Origin: Trematomus loennbergii | Lineage: Eukaryota; Chordata; Actinopteri; Perciformes; Nototheniidae | Assembly (NCBI GenBank): GCA_012861695.1 | Contig: JAAOOA010000614.1 | Span: forward strand, 137,001 to 201,000 | Direction: 5' to 3' | Length of the DNA stretch: 64,000 nt | Part shown: in pieces, positions 22,344-33,640 of the stretch | Numbering within the stretch: the first letter of the stretch is position 1 | Layout of the letters: each line of letters begins with the position of its first letter | Made by a program: the position numbers and the translations under genes | Notes under the pieces: generated by a model | Databases searched by the model: none | Seen by the model: the letters and a program-made list of their open reading frames with translations, nothing else | What the model was told of the DNA's origin: nothing

Positions 22344-22403
22344 CCTGTTGTTCTCCTCCTGCTCTGTCGAAGTGTAAAATGGAGTCTGGCAGTCTGACTT
22401 CAT
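22344..22403 (-). CDS. Possible NLR start exon
   Basis: On the minus strand, ATG at 22403 opens 20 codons (MKSDCQTPFYTSTEQEENNR) ending at a gtgagt donor. Position (first in the gene) and acidic, glutamate-rich end are typical of fish NLR first coding exons. It ends in phase 0, whereas exons a and b expect a different phase, and the exon that would bridge them (c) has lost its start, so the connection cannot be verified. Confidence 0.45.
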
Positions 22404-22803
22404 ACTTCAACCTTCAACATCCTTCCTGTCTGCGGTTTCATAACCAGCCTCATCACGTGGACAGGTACAACCAGGGATTATTTTCAATTGCTCTCACAGT
22501 AAGACAGTTCCAAAAATATGTACAAGAAAGTTAGAAAATAGACAAGCAGCTAAAAACAAAAATCAATAAACATCCTGCATTCAAAACCTGACTTGTGAGG
22601 TTGTTTTGGGTACTCTCTAGATTATTTGAATTCCTTTATATACTCTTGGTTTGTTAAATGCATTGCAGCAGATTCTATGAGATCAATATATGTGTCTAGC
22701 TTTGTCCTGTGATAACCACGTATCTTTAAAAAGTCAACTTTGCACTTATCACTGGGCAGGAGGGGGAAGAACATCTGTAATCTTAAAGTAACTAAAGCTG
22801 TCA
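22404..22803. other. Upstream of NLR start exon
   Basis: Expected promoter side of the NLR gene. I see no clear TATA or other core element, and no gene. Confidence 0.4.
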
Positions 22804-23704
<901 letters not shown>

Positions 23705-23838
23705 CGTTCCAATGATGTATGGGATGTATTGATCTTCGAATCAGGGGGTAGCAAGTTCGAGTCCCACTGCAGTCAGCATGTAGTTGTGTCCCTGGGCAAG
23801 ACACTTCACCCCAAATTGCTCCTGTGGGGATTGTCCAG
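23705..23838 (+). mobile_element. tRNA-derived SINE, fragment
   Basis: Contains a B-box-like 'agttcgagtcccac' followed by the family body 'cagcatg...gttgtgtccctgggcaagacacttcaccccaaattgctcctgtgggg'. The body is shared with 30685-30879, 41654-41850 and 48390-48569. The usual tail is absent. Confidence 0.7.
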
Positions 23839-23937
23839 GTTCCTGAACAGTGCATTACAAGACATCTATTAATATGTGTGTACCTCCACCATTACATTGT
23901 CATATTCTGCACATTTCTTATACTATCTACCAGAGAT

Positions 23938-24159
23938 GGAGTACTCGAGTCCTGGACTCGGACTCGAGTGCCGATTTTCGGGACTCGTGACTCGACTCGG
24001 ACTCGCGCACTGATTGACGCGACTCGGACTTGGACTCGTGAATTCTCGCGCACGATGACTTGGACTCGGACTCGGACTTGTGAATTTTTCCCCCTATGAT
24101 GACTCGGACTCGACTTGTACATTGACGCTCCGACTTGGACTCGGACTCGGACTCGAGCA
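23938..24159 (+). repeat. Degenerate GGACTC hexanucleotide array, copy 1
   Basis: About 220 bp dominated by 'gactcggactcg'-type units. The preceding 75 bp (23830-23905, 'cagtgcattacaagacatct') is homologous to 30225-30297 in inverted orientation. The Ser-Glu-rich frames here are repeat artefacts. Confidence 0.85.
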
Positions 24160-24370
24160 AGTTTTCTATAGAGTCTGATGTCCTCTATCCTGGCGTGTGC
24201 ACCTGCTGCGAGGCGAGTTCACGTACTGGGCCCCGCTATTCCAGTCTAAAGATGTCTAGAGACACACCCCGCATCGTGCTGTATGCTTTCACACATTCTG
24301 CATCCACATTGGAAAAGAGCAGCGCAAAATGCTCTATGTGGAAACAATATTGAAGAGAAGAGAAGGCTCC

Positions 24371-24709
24371 TGAAGAAACACACTCCTCAATGTCAGTTTC
24401 AGTGTTTTAATGACAAAGATGACGACACCCTGAAACAGAGTAATACAGCGAGGTAAGCTGACAAAGTATTACATACACGCATGTCATCATTAACACAACA
24501 CAAATATATGCTACGACACCACGTATATATACACCAACAATAGTGGGAACAGTCTTACATGTGTGAGTGGATGAACGTCTCGACACGAGGCGAGTGAATG
24601 AACAATGTTTGAACTAAAATGGCTGCTCAGTACTACCGGGTCAGAGCACGGCATATCCTGTGCGACAGCAGTGACACGCTGCCCTCTAGTGGCCGGCATA
24701 AACTCTTCA
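24371..24709 (-). repeat. Left LTR (3' LTR of the element)
   Basis: Begins TGAAGAAACACACTCC and ends ATAAACTCTTCA on the plus strand, with short inverted ends (TGAAGA/TCTTCA). Preceded by the target duplication GCTCC. Confidence 0.92.
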
Positions 24710-24744
24710 TCCCCCCAGACCGGAAAGCTATAGGCTGGAATAGA

Positions 24745-25160
24745 TTAACGGTCTAAATCCCGTATCCAGCTGCCGGACTCGGGCTCGTAGCGTGCCGGCG
24801 GCTTCCTCACGCGGCCCGGCCGAGTGGGCTGGGGCAGCGCCGGCGGCGACTGCGGCACCGGGAGCGGTGCGCCCAGGAAGGCACCCGTAGGAACGGCGAG
24901 GTCAGAGGACGCCTCATCAGCAAGCGCCGGTGGGGAAGCGCCCATAGCCGAGTCGCGGGGACCATCAGCCGGCCGCTGAGCAAGCCCCTGGGGCGTCGCC
25001 CAGCCCGGGCGGATAGGTGGGGCTGATGTCCCAGGGCAGCGGGCGGCAGCGGGCGGCAGCGGGCGGCAGCGGGCGGCAGCGGGCGGCGGCGGGCGGCGGC
25101 GGGCGGCGGCGGGCGGCGGCGGGCGGCGGCGGGCGGCGGCGGGCGGCGGCGGGCGGCGGC
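24745..25160 (-). pseudogene. Pol C-terminal tail, out of register
   Basis: Reads PTRPGRVRKPPARYEPESGSW to a stop just inside the 3' LTR; an RVRKPP.RY ending is common at gypsy Pol C-termini. It is in a different frame from the main pol frame, and the switch happens within the 10-bp repeat at 25034-25160. In the main frame the protein ends early at 24965. Confidence 0.7.
25034..25160. repeat. 10-bp GC tandem repeat inside pol
   Basis: Twelve complete units of GGGCGGC(A/G)GC: four with A (25041-25080), then eight with G (25081-25160), after one partial unit. The unit length is not a multiple of three, so all three frames are read in turn and encode Ala, Arg and Pro runs. Each gain or loss of a unit changes the downstream frame. 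Confidence 0.95.
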
Positions 25161-27913
25161 GACGGCGTGGCCGACTGCTCATGGGCGCAGGGTGTGGCCG
25201 GCGTGTAGGCACGGAGGAACCGCCGGTTGCGCAGTGTCAGACGTCCCGAACCGTCAACCCTGATCCGATACTGGTCATGGTCCAGCGACTCCACCACGAT
25301 CCCTGACCTGTCCCATTTGCGGGGGCTCGGGCCTTGCTGGTTCTGGAGGAATACCCTTTCGCCGAGTGCCAATGGGCGGAGCGGTCTTGAGTGAGTCCCC
25401 AGAGACTCGGTGGTACGGGACATACGGGTCCGAAGGGCGTCCTCCTTCGCCGCCCATGCCTCGCGCCATAGCGGGCGGATATGCGGGTTCGAGAACTTCT
25501 CGAGGCGGTTCACGAAGGAGAGCGAGCCACGAAGGGGGCGGCCGAAGATGATCTGCACCGGCGAGAGGTTGCAGTCGGGGTCAGGCGTGTTCCGCAACTG
25601 CAGCATAGCACGCAGGAAGCGGTCCTGATCAAGGCTGCCCGACGGGCCGGTGTTGGACATCAGGAGGCGCTTAGCAGTCTTAACCGCAACTTCCGCCCTC
25701 CCATTCGACTGCGGAAAGCTAACGGAGGACACACGGTGTTTGACGTGCCATAAGCGGAGGAAGTCCTCAGTGTGGCTCGCCTTGAATTCCGGACCACCGT
25801 CGCTCGAGAGCTCCTCCGGTACGCCGAAGGTAGCGAAGAACGAGAGGAGGTGTTGGACCAGGCCAGCTGAGCCCGCCAGGGCAGTACCCGCCGTAGAACT
25901 CAGGACCTCTACCCAGCCCGAAAGCCGATCCCCGACAACTAGGTAGTGGCGGCCCCCATATTCGAAGAAGTCAGCAAACACCGCCTCGAATGGCGTGGAC
26001 GGGGGTGGTGACGGAAGGGGGGGTGTAGCCGCCTGTGACGGAGCATTGCGGTTGCAGTCTGCACACCCGTCCCTGGTGGCCTGAATGTCCCCGGACATCC
26101 CGGGCCAGTAAACTATGGCTCGGGCATGCTGCCCCATCGCTGAGGTCCCCTGGTGAGCGGCATGGAGATGCCGAAGGACTCTCCCAAGGAGGGATGGGGG
26201 GACCACGACGCGGTCCCGATAGAGCAGGACGCCGTCCTGTGCGTAGACGGACTCACAGACCGATGACAGACTCGCCAGGGCAGGGTCGTTAACGTCAATC
26301 CCACCCTCCTGCTCGATGAGTTGGAGGAGGTGGCCGAGGCATCCGTCAGCCGCTGTCTCCCGTGCGAGGAGGGGCCAAGAGACGGCTCCGAGCTCCCGTG
26401 CGTCGTCGCGGATGGAGGCCATGAGTGCTGACTCCACGGCGTCAGGCCCGCTCGGCAGCCCCAGTGAGAGGCCGTTCGCTGAGCCCGAGGGGGAAGGATG
26501 CCTTGACGTGGCATCAGCGGCATAGTTGCTCTTGCCAGGCAGATGCACAATGTCGAAGCGCCATGGGAGGGTGCGCTGCTTGAGTCTAAACAGACGCGAG
26601 TTTGTTATCTCATCCAGCGTACGGTCACCAAAGATCTTCACCAATGGCTTATGGTCGGTGACCACGACGAGGTTGTCGGACCCCTGCGTGAAGTACCGCG
26701 TCTGTTCCAGACCCCAGGCCACAGCTAGGGCCTCTCCCTCGACGGCCGCATAGCGCTGCTCCGCAGGGGACAGGAAACGCGAACCCGCGAGGGTGATCCT
26801 CCATCCTCCTGGACAGCAGTCCGGTATGCCCGAGGCACAGTGACAATGTTGCTGGAGCAGGAAGTAGCCAATGCCACGCATGGACCAGTCAGGGCGGAGG
26901 CAGGTACGCTTCTGCATGTCGTAGATCTCCACGCCCTCGCGGATGGCCTCCATTATGGCTTGCTTGGACGTCTGGAAGGCCTCCTCCAGAACGGGGGACC
27001 ATAGGAACACACAGCGCGGGCTGAGGAACGGCTTAAATGGGGCCATCGTGTCACGCAGCTGGGCGTAGTTAGCCACCTGGTTGACGAGGCCAAACCAACT
27101 CCTGATGTCCGTCGTGGAGCCTGGGGTGGGGAAGTCCCGGATGGCGTCCAAGTATTTCGGGAGCGGTTCGATGGTAGATTCCGACACCCTGAAGCCGGCG
27201 AAGTCGACGCACCTCTCCGCGAACTGAAGCTTGTCCGGGTTCAACACGATGCCCGACCGGCCGACACGCGTCAGGAAGTCGATGGTCCTCCACCAGTGTT
27301 GCTCCAGGTCGGTGTCATAGTGGATGGTGTCATCCACACAACGTTCCTTGCGTTCATAGTCCGAGAGGACGGCGTCAAACCGACGGTTGTAGCCATCCCC
27401 TGATGACAGGAAACCCTGTGGTGCCCTGGTGTAGCGCCAACGGCCGAAGGGCGTGATGAAGGTAGTGAGGTGGCGATCCGACTCACGCAGGGGGACGCTG
27501 TGGTAGCCGTTCCAGGCATCCGTGACGGTCTTCCAGGTGCCCTTCGGGACGCGGCGTGCAAGGTGGAACGGGGACTCAGTGGCGAAGGTCTCACGTTGGC
27601 AGAACTTGTTGAGGGGGGAGAGGTCCACGGTCCTGCGGGGGGAACCGTCGTGCTTCCGAGTGACTACCATGCGATGGCACCACGCCACTGGCTCGCCGTA
27701 TGGTACGCGTTCAATGACCCCGAGGGCTTCGTCCCGCAGGAGGTCATCGTGGACCCTCCGCTGCCAGTGTAGAGGCACTGTAGCCGCGGTGTGGCATGCC
27801 TTAGGCGTAGCTGCGGGGTCCACGTGCATCTCGATAGGTGGCCCCTCCATGCATGGTAGTGCCCGATGGGGCAAGTATTGAATGTCGACGAGGCATATCT
27901 CCCGAGCAGCCAA
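25161..27913 (-). pseudogene. LTR retrotransposon Pol: RT, RNase H, integrase
   Basis: A long open frame (982 residues to 24965 counting from the Met at 27913; that Met is only where the frame opens). Reverse transcriptase occupies about residues 40-225, with active site RCVDDTIHY (Asp194, Asp195), cysteine replacing the usual tyrosine of YxDD. RNase H follows, with Asp342, Glu393, Asp420 and Asp467 in expected contexts (RPDWS, VEGEALA, VVTDHKP, NYAADATSR). Integrase has an HHCC zinc region (about His582-Cys620) and the catalytic triad Asp648, Asp705 and Glu741 with 35 residues between the last two. It copies and integrates the element. Upstream of 27890 the frame is disrupted by small indels. 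Catalytic residues look intact. Confidence 0.9.
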
Positions 27914-28212
27914 CTTTCATCCGGCTGTTGTTCTCTGGCGTACAAGGGAACGGCAGAGCTGCGGGGCGCGCCGGGGGGACCGTGCGCTGAGGACATGAGC
28001 ACTGGGCGTCCTGGGGGTCACCTGGCCCCACGCAGCCGCCGTTGGTTGACCTCGTCGCATTGACGGATAAGGGCTGGTCTGGCGTGTCAGCCGTGTCAGG
28101 GCCACACCCGTCCTGGGGCCCCCTGCAATGTCGTCCGACGGGAAGCCCACGGGCAAGAGGCCGAGGTTGAGCAACGACTCGTAGGATAGGTACATGGCCC
28201 GGACTGAGCTGC

Positions 28213-29015
28213 TCACGTATACCATGGAACGGCAGGATGTGGAGTCGTCTGCAGGCGCCGGAATGACGACATGGCTGATAGGGAGGACGACGGGAGAGCG
28301 TTACGGGCCATCTCTTTGTTCTCGACGAGTGCAATTACATCGTTAACTGGCTTGACCAGGACATCAGATGTCCCCAGCGTCTCGCGGCGTATGTCCGAGT
28401 CATAGATGCCATTGAGCAGAACATCACGGATAATGTGGTCGGTATAGTCCACGTCTTTACCACACTCGCATACCGCATTATATGCGCATGTCTCTGCTTT
28501 ACCCCGCACTCTGGCAGCGAATGCGCGGAATGTCTTGTCGCGTTCCTGGCGTGACTGGAGTAGCTCGGTGCGCAGGACGCATGTAGCGACTGGGATGACA
28601 GCTAGGGAACGCATGACGGCGATCAGATCTGGCAAGGGTCCGGAAGCGGCGTCGGGGACGGCTTTCAACAGGCTGTCTCCAAGTACAGGCCCAGCGCACT
28701 GAAACAGCTGGAATGGGGCCTGGGCATTCCCTATGCCTGAGCCGGCGCGGAATACATTCCAACGGCGGATGAACACGTTCCATTCCTCTATCGATACGCC
28801 ACATCAACTTTGGGCCGATCGAGTCTCGGGCCGTGAGGGGCTGGGGCCTGGGCTGGCGCGGCCATGACAGGCGCTGCGTGCTGGTGGCTAAATCCATGAA
28901 TCGTCAATAGGGCAATGACGAGTGCTTCAGATACGTCTTCGGATTTGAACTCGCAGCCGGGGGCAGGGCATCCAACAACGACCATGGTGTCGTCATGAAG
29001 AAACACACTCCTCAA
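28213..29015 (-). pseudogene. LTR retrotransposon Gag, frameshifted and truncated
   Basis: Starts inside the 5' LTR edge (near 28986 MVVVGCPAPGCEFKSEDVSE) with a C2H2-like Cys-Cys-His-His segment, then LDRPKVDV. A one-base loss near 28800 moves the continuation (FIRRWNVFRAGSGIGNAQ, FAARVRGKAETC) to another frame. The gag sequence breaks off near 28240 and is followed at once by sequence that belongs after protease (VRAMYLSYESLLNLGLLP). No DTG/DSG protease active site is visible. The structural protein would be incomplete. Confidence 0.72.
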
Positions 29016-29334
29016 TGTCAGTTTCAGTGTTTAATGACAAAGATGATGACACCCTGAAACAGAGTAATACAGCGAGGTAAGCTGACAAAGTATTACATAC
29101 ACGCATGTCATCATTAACACAACACAAATATATGCTACGACACCACGTATATATACACCAACAATAGTGGGAACAGTCTTACATGTGTGAGTGGATGAAC
29201 GTCTCGACACGAGGCGGAGTGAATGAACAATGTTTGAACTAAATGGCTGCTCAGTACTACCGGGTCAGAGCACGGCATATCCTGTGCGACAGCAGTGACA
29301 CGCTGCCCTCTAGTGGCCGGCGATAAACTCTTCA
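28996..29334 (-). repeat. Right LTR (5' LTR of the element)
   Basis: Sister of 24371-24709. Differences seen: GTTTTAA/GTTTAA, ACGAC/ATGAC, GGCGAG/GGCGGAG, AAAATGG/AAATGG and GGCATAAA/GGCGATAAA. Followed by GCTCC. Confidence 0.92.
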
Positions 29335-29421
29335 GCTCCATAACACATTACTCTAAACATCGAGTTCAGACATATAGGCTGATAGAACACTATCATCAGA
29401 GTAACGTGATCTAATCAATAC

Positions 29422-29524
29422 ATAAAGATTCAGCCGATAACACGAAAGCACATGGCTACTTAACATGCAGAATGAGTCATTTGCATGTTAAGTAGCCATG
29501 TGCTTTCTGGGGCTAAATCTTTAT
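29422..29524. mobile_element. Small fold-back MITE (103 bp)
   Basis: Perfect 26-bp inverted arms (29444-29469 and 29482-29507, starting GAAAGCACATGGCTACTTAA) with a 12-base loop, plus an outer imperfect arm pair (ATAAAGATTcAGCC and GGCTaAATCTTTAT). Nearly the whole unit folds on itself. No flanking duplication is evident. Confidence 0.75.
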
Positions 29525-29704
29525 CAGTAAACCGATTTAACCGGTAAGAGTTCCTTCAAAATAAGAGTCCCAATCTTATTACTATCAAAATAAAGTGCAA
29601 AACGAAAACTTTACCATAGGAAAATATTGGCATACAAATATAATCACTTCTCTAAAAGGTAACTCATTTTAAACATAGTTTATTTATATATAATAATAAT
29701 AATA

Positions 29705-29795
29705 TTATATTAGTAATAAGCTTTATATTTGTATAGCACCTATTACAAGAATTGTAGCCAAACTGGCTTCACAGCAGTTCAATAGACAGATTAGT
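29705..29795 (+). repeat. Dispersed repeat tail
   Basis: 'aataagctttatatttgtatagcacc...ttcacagcag' is the style of a common fish retroelement end ('tttatttataaagcacctttca', seen at 45262). Family not assigned. Confidence 0.45.
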
Positions 29796-29873
29796 ATAAC
29801 ATGACAGGATAAAAGCAATGTAGAGGAGCAGCTACATTTCAACACATATATCCACAAAGATTAATACATGAAG

Positions 29874-30140
29874 ACTTGTGACTCGGACTTGACTTGGACT
29901 CTTCTTAGGTGACTCGGACTTGGACTCGGACTCCACTCGGACACTCCTTGGGTGACTCGGACTTGGACTCGGACTCGAACACAGGTAATGATGACTCGGA
30001 CTCGGACTCGACTCGGACATTCCTTGGGTGACTCGGACTTGGACTCGGACTCGACTACGACTCTCCCTTGGTGACTCGGACTTGGACTCGGACTTGAAGA
30101 GTGGTGACTCAAGAGTGACTTGGACTCGTGAATTGGTGAC
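29874..30140 (+). repeat. Degenerate GGACTC array, copy 2
   Basis: About 265 bp of 'gactcggacttggactcggactc' units broken by 'ttgggtgactcgg' spacers of about 60 bp. The right flank (30225-30297) is the inverted counterpart of the left flank of copy 1, yet the array itself is on the same strand as copy 1. Confidence 0.85.
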
Positions 30141-30684
30141 TTGACTACAACACTGCTATCTACATACATCTTATAAGAGTAATACATATGTATAATATCA
30201 GTTAAAATAAGTGCTTCAACATAGTTAACATTGCTGGAGGTATAAACACATATTGATAGATGTCTTGTAATGCACTGTTGAGGAACCTGCGACCCAAGTT
30301 TTTCATTCATTGCATAACTACAACGTAGTTGTGTATAATATGATATGTCAATAAACCTTAGAAAATCTTGAAATCTTGAAAGGGATGTGCAAAATAGTCA
30401 TTATATACAGTCTTTAATTAACTATTAGTAGAGAATAACGAGTAATGAATATACTTTATAGGGATCCTATTAATATCTAATAATACAAATAATAAAATTC
30501 AATAACTTGCTTTAACCAGTAGGTGTCCCTTTCTATCAGCTGTGCACCGTTATGGCGTAAATACAGCCTATCTACCAATTGGATCAAATATAAAAGTCAG
30601 CCGAATTAGTGTTGATACTGCAAGGAGACGTATTGTGTGAAAATAAATCTAAGATTTTGTTTAACTGCTGATATATTTATGATC

Positions 30685-30879
30685 GGGGAGGCGTGTGGCG
30701 CAGTGGAATAGTGCATTGGTGTTTGGATCAGGGGAGCACAGGTTCAAACCCCACTGCAGGCAGCATGTCGTTGTGTCCGACACTTCACCCCAAATTGCTC
30801 CTGTGGGGATTGCCCACAGTATTGAGTATGTAAGTCGCTTTGGATAAAAGCGTCTAACAAGTGACATGTAATGTAATGA
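30685..30879 (+). mobile_element. tRNA-derived SINE, near full length
   Basis: Head 'gcgtgtggcgcagtggaatagtg' (A-box-like), 'ggttcaaacccca' (B-box), body 'gtcgttgtgtcc...cacttcaccccaaattgctcctg', and tail 'gtcgctttggataaaagcgtctaacaagtgacatg' with (taatg) repeats. It is a pol III-type SINE, not a working tRNA gene. Confidence 0.82.
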
Positions 30880-31402
30880 TCCACGTCACGTTTTCAGTTT
30901 TGGCGGCAGTTCTTCCTGTTTTCAGATAATAAACACCATTTCCCAACGTGCATTGCGCCTAAACCGTCCAATCACCGAGCTGAGGATCTTGCATACGTCT
31001 GTTTCCGGTGTTTATGACGATGTGATGTGAGATGTGAGATGTGAGACTGGGTTGGAGAATTGCACAGGGGAAAATAACGTATCTATGACGCGGATTTTGT
31101 TAAACTAATACGTTTGCGCTGTGGACCAACACTATAAATTGACGGGGAAGGGGGTAGCAATAAAGATAACACCATTAAACAGTTACACAACATAACAGAC
31201 ATAATATCGATAGCAGCATCCCTAGCAACCACCTTGGTAACAATGAAAACGTTGTATTTACACAATTTCCTGAAGTATTCTTCGTAATAACTAGCAAACT
31301 AAAGATCATGTACATCCACTGCACACATAATCTGAAATAACAACTCATATTTCTCGCATCAAATGACATCAAAACGCATTTTAATGGCCAAACTAACCTT
31401 AA
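30880..31402. other. Unassigned non-coding sequence
   Basis: No gene visible. It contains a 'gatgtgagatgtgagatgtgag' 9-bp triplet repeat near 31020-31045. Confidence 0.4.
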
Positions 31403-31730
31403 AGGGGACCTATCATGCAAAATGCACTTTTGTACGTCTTTTATACATGAATATGTGTCCCCGGTGTTCCAGGGAACTCACCAAGTGTCAGAAAACACAA
31501 CCCTCTCTATTTTCCTCCATACCCAAATCTCTAAAAAAGGGGCTGCAACGGATCTGATAAAAACTGATCCAGATTTGAACACTGTCCTGACGTCAGGACG
31601 GTGGCGCTACAGCTATTGGGCCAACTCCACCAATCAGGAGGAGACAGCCACGGCCATTGCAGTTCGAAAGCGCTGGAGACGCTGTAGTACATATGCCAGG
31701 CCTGTAAGTGGCGCTGTAGTCTGCCACAAA
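31403..31730 (-). mobile_element. TTAA MITE family A, one end only
   Basis: Begins TTAA (31399-31402) then AGGGGACCTATCATGC and runs collinear with the reverse complement of 62131-61820. It breaks off near 31730 without the opposite end. Family A features 'gtacatatgccaggcctg' and 'caatcaggaggagacagcca' are present. Confidence 0.78.
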
Positions 31731-32559
31731 AGCTGTGGCTTTCTTTCTCCCTCCCCGAGGCAAGCGTTTGCTCCCGCTGCTTTAATTCAATGCAATCCCT
31801 CCCCGTCGAGGCAAGCACTGTAATTCTCTCCGGTTAGTCCACCAGCAGATGACAAACACCCACCTCTCCGCCTCTTCCAAGGAACGAGGGGACCGTGCGG
31901 CAGAGTTTCAGTTTCAGTTTGTTTCGCCGGTCAAGATGTCCGTTAAAGTTTAGCCTGTTCCACCATTCTTCGTTTTCCGAGGCTAGGAAGGATTCTTGCC
32001 TCGCTTCAGAAGAAACTGACTCGGAGGGACATGTCCTACCAAGGAAGCGTCTTCAACATTGAGAAACACCCGAGACACACACACACAAGCACCCACTACG
32101 GCACGTAACAATATTGTTTTAATTTTATCTTTGATTTTATTTTTAACTTTATTAATCTTTAATCTTGAGTGAATGTGAGCTGTCCTGGTTTTTTTCAATT
32201 TTACCCTGTGAAGTCTGTTGAGGTTAATAAAGTTCCATCTTTGTTTCAATGGCAATATTTCTTTCTACGTTGGTTTTTTAATCGTTTAACCTTTTTAGAA
32301 TTATGGCATTTTTACTACTATTATCTTTTTATTTGTATTTCTGTTGTACCTAAATGTTCACTTTGTTTTATGGGGTTTTATATTGTTGCATCGACTCAGT
32401 TGTCTTGTGTCTTATCTGTCGGAGAGAAACCATTTCATACCTTTGACCTCCTTGTGTCTATTAATCTGATCAAATGTTATATTTTGCTGCATGTGCCTTT
32501 TTAAAGTTCTTAACGAATAATCTGAGGGGAATTTCTTGTTGTTTATTTGTAACTTGTGA
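31731..32559. other. Unassigned sequence, possibly a retroelement body
   Basis: GC-richer start (31740-31990) then AT-rich. The following tail at 32560-32640 suggests that part of this is the body of a 5'-truncated non-LTR element, but no protein blocks are visible. Confidence 0.35.
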
Positions 32560-32640
32560 TGTGTCATTTTGTAAAGCACTTTGAGCTGCATGTGTTGTAT
32601 GAAACGTGCTATATCAATAAAGCTTTATTATTCTTATCTT
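32560..32640 (+). repeat. Non-LTR retroelement 3' tail
   Basis: 'gtaaagcactttgagctgcatg...gtgctatatcaataaagctttattatt' followed by (CTTAT)n, a widespread fish LINE/SINE tail type. A similar tail occurs at 52250-52318. Confidence 0.6.
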
Positions 32641-32770
32641 ATCTTATTACGATCTGGCTACATGTAAATAGCAGGGACTGCATAACAACAGTGTGTACAG
32701 AGGCTGAGGAGGCAGGCTGTTTATGTGCCTGGGTGGGTCTGCAGTTATTTATCCTAATGAACAAGGAGGG

Positions 32771-32799
32771 GTGTGTGTGTGTGCGTGCGTGTGTGTGCG

Positions 32800-32833
<34 letters not shown>
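32771..32833. repeat. (GT)n microsatellite with GCGT variants
   Basis: About 63 bp of GT/GCGT repeats. Confidence 0.95.
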
Positions 32834-32972
32834 GGAGTGACAGAACAAAGTAGAGAGAAAGATGGAACGAGTCAGACCGAGATAGTGAAGGAAGAAGTAA
32901 AGACTGCACAAATCTACAGACATGAAACATTAAGAAGAAAGAGCACAAGCCAGCCCATGTATTGAACTGCAG

Positions 32973-33084
<112 letters not shown>

Positions 33085-33456
33085 TTAATGCAGCAGGGCT
33101 CGGTGCTAAGAAGGAAACAGGAATACATCAACCTGCTCGTCTCCTGAAGAAAAATAAGACTCCCCATCATGCATTATATTACAGAGGAGCATGGATGGCA
33201 TGGTGTTGTTGGAAAACCCTGACGTTAGCATCGCACTGGTTTCTTTGACCAAAGCCAATGGGATTGCGTTTTGGATTATTGCAGAAAATAAGATCTGTGG
33301 CTAACATCTTATTATGATACTTACAAAGTGTATTTGGCAAGAGAATCACAAATGAACACCACTTAAATGATTTTTGAGGTGCAAATTCAAATGGAAATGG
33401 TAAAAAAAAGTGTTAAGCCTAACGTTAAGAGATAAAGGAGCACTAGTCCCGGGTGA

Positions 33457-33640
33457 GTGCGTGTGCGTGTGCGTGTGCATGTGCGTGTGCATGCTTGCGT
33501 GTGTGTGTGAGTGTTACTATTATTGGTACTGCTCTGTATGAATGAGGTGTGAACGGGTGAATGACTCGTCGTATGTATAAGCTTGAGGGGTCGAAAAGAC
33601 TGGATAAAGCGCTAAATAAGTACAGTCCATTTACCATTTT
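33457..33640 (+). repeat. (GTGTGC)n plus retroelement tail
   Basis: A GTGTGC-rich tract followed by 'gaatgaggtgtgaacgggtgaatga...aaagcgctaaataagtacagtccatttaccatt', a common fish L2/SINE-type 3' end. Confidence 0.6.

Larger units (their letters stand above)
24371..29334 (-). mobile_element. Ty3/gypsy-like LTR retrotransposon, young but defective
   Basis: Two 339-bp LTRs (24371-24709 and 28996-29334) bracket gag- and pol-like sequence on the minus strand. The element is flanked by a perfect 5-bp target duplication GCTCC (24366-24370 and 29335-29339). Order: 5' LTR (right), gag, pol with RT, RNase H and integrase, C-terminal tail, 3' LTR (left). RT before integrase places it with Ty3/gypsy. 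The LTRs differ by about one substitution and four single-base indels, which indicates recent insertion. Gag-pol carries small frameshifts and an apparent deletion of the gag-protease junction, so it is non-autonomous now. It is far more GC-rich than its surroundings. Confidence 0.92.

Noticed and set aside
23892..24160. Ser-Glu-rich proteins
   Set aside because: Products of the degenerate GGACTC array, repeated at 29832-30310.
25017..28063. Plus-strand frames opposite pol
   Set aside because: Shadow frames in GC-rich DNA; all recognisable domains are on the minus strand.
30685..30760. tRNA gene
   Set aside because: A- and B-box-like sequences are present, but the cloverleaf is degraded and the body continues as a SINE shared by four loci.
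31422..31823. 133-residue protein, similar to 61723-62112
   Set aside because: Both are inside TTAA MITE family A; similarity reflects the shared MITE, and the frames have no recognisable domain.
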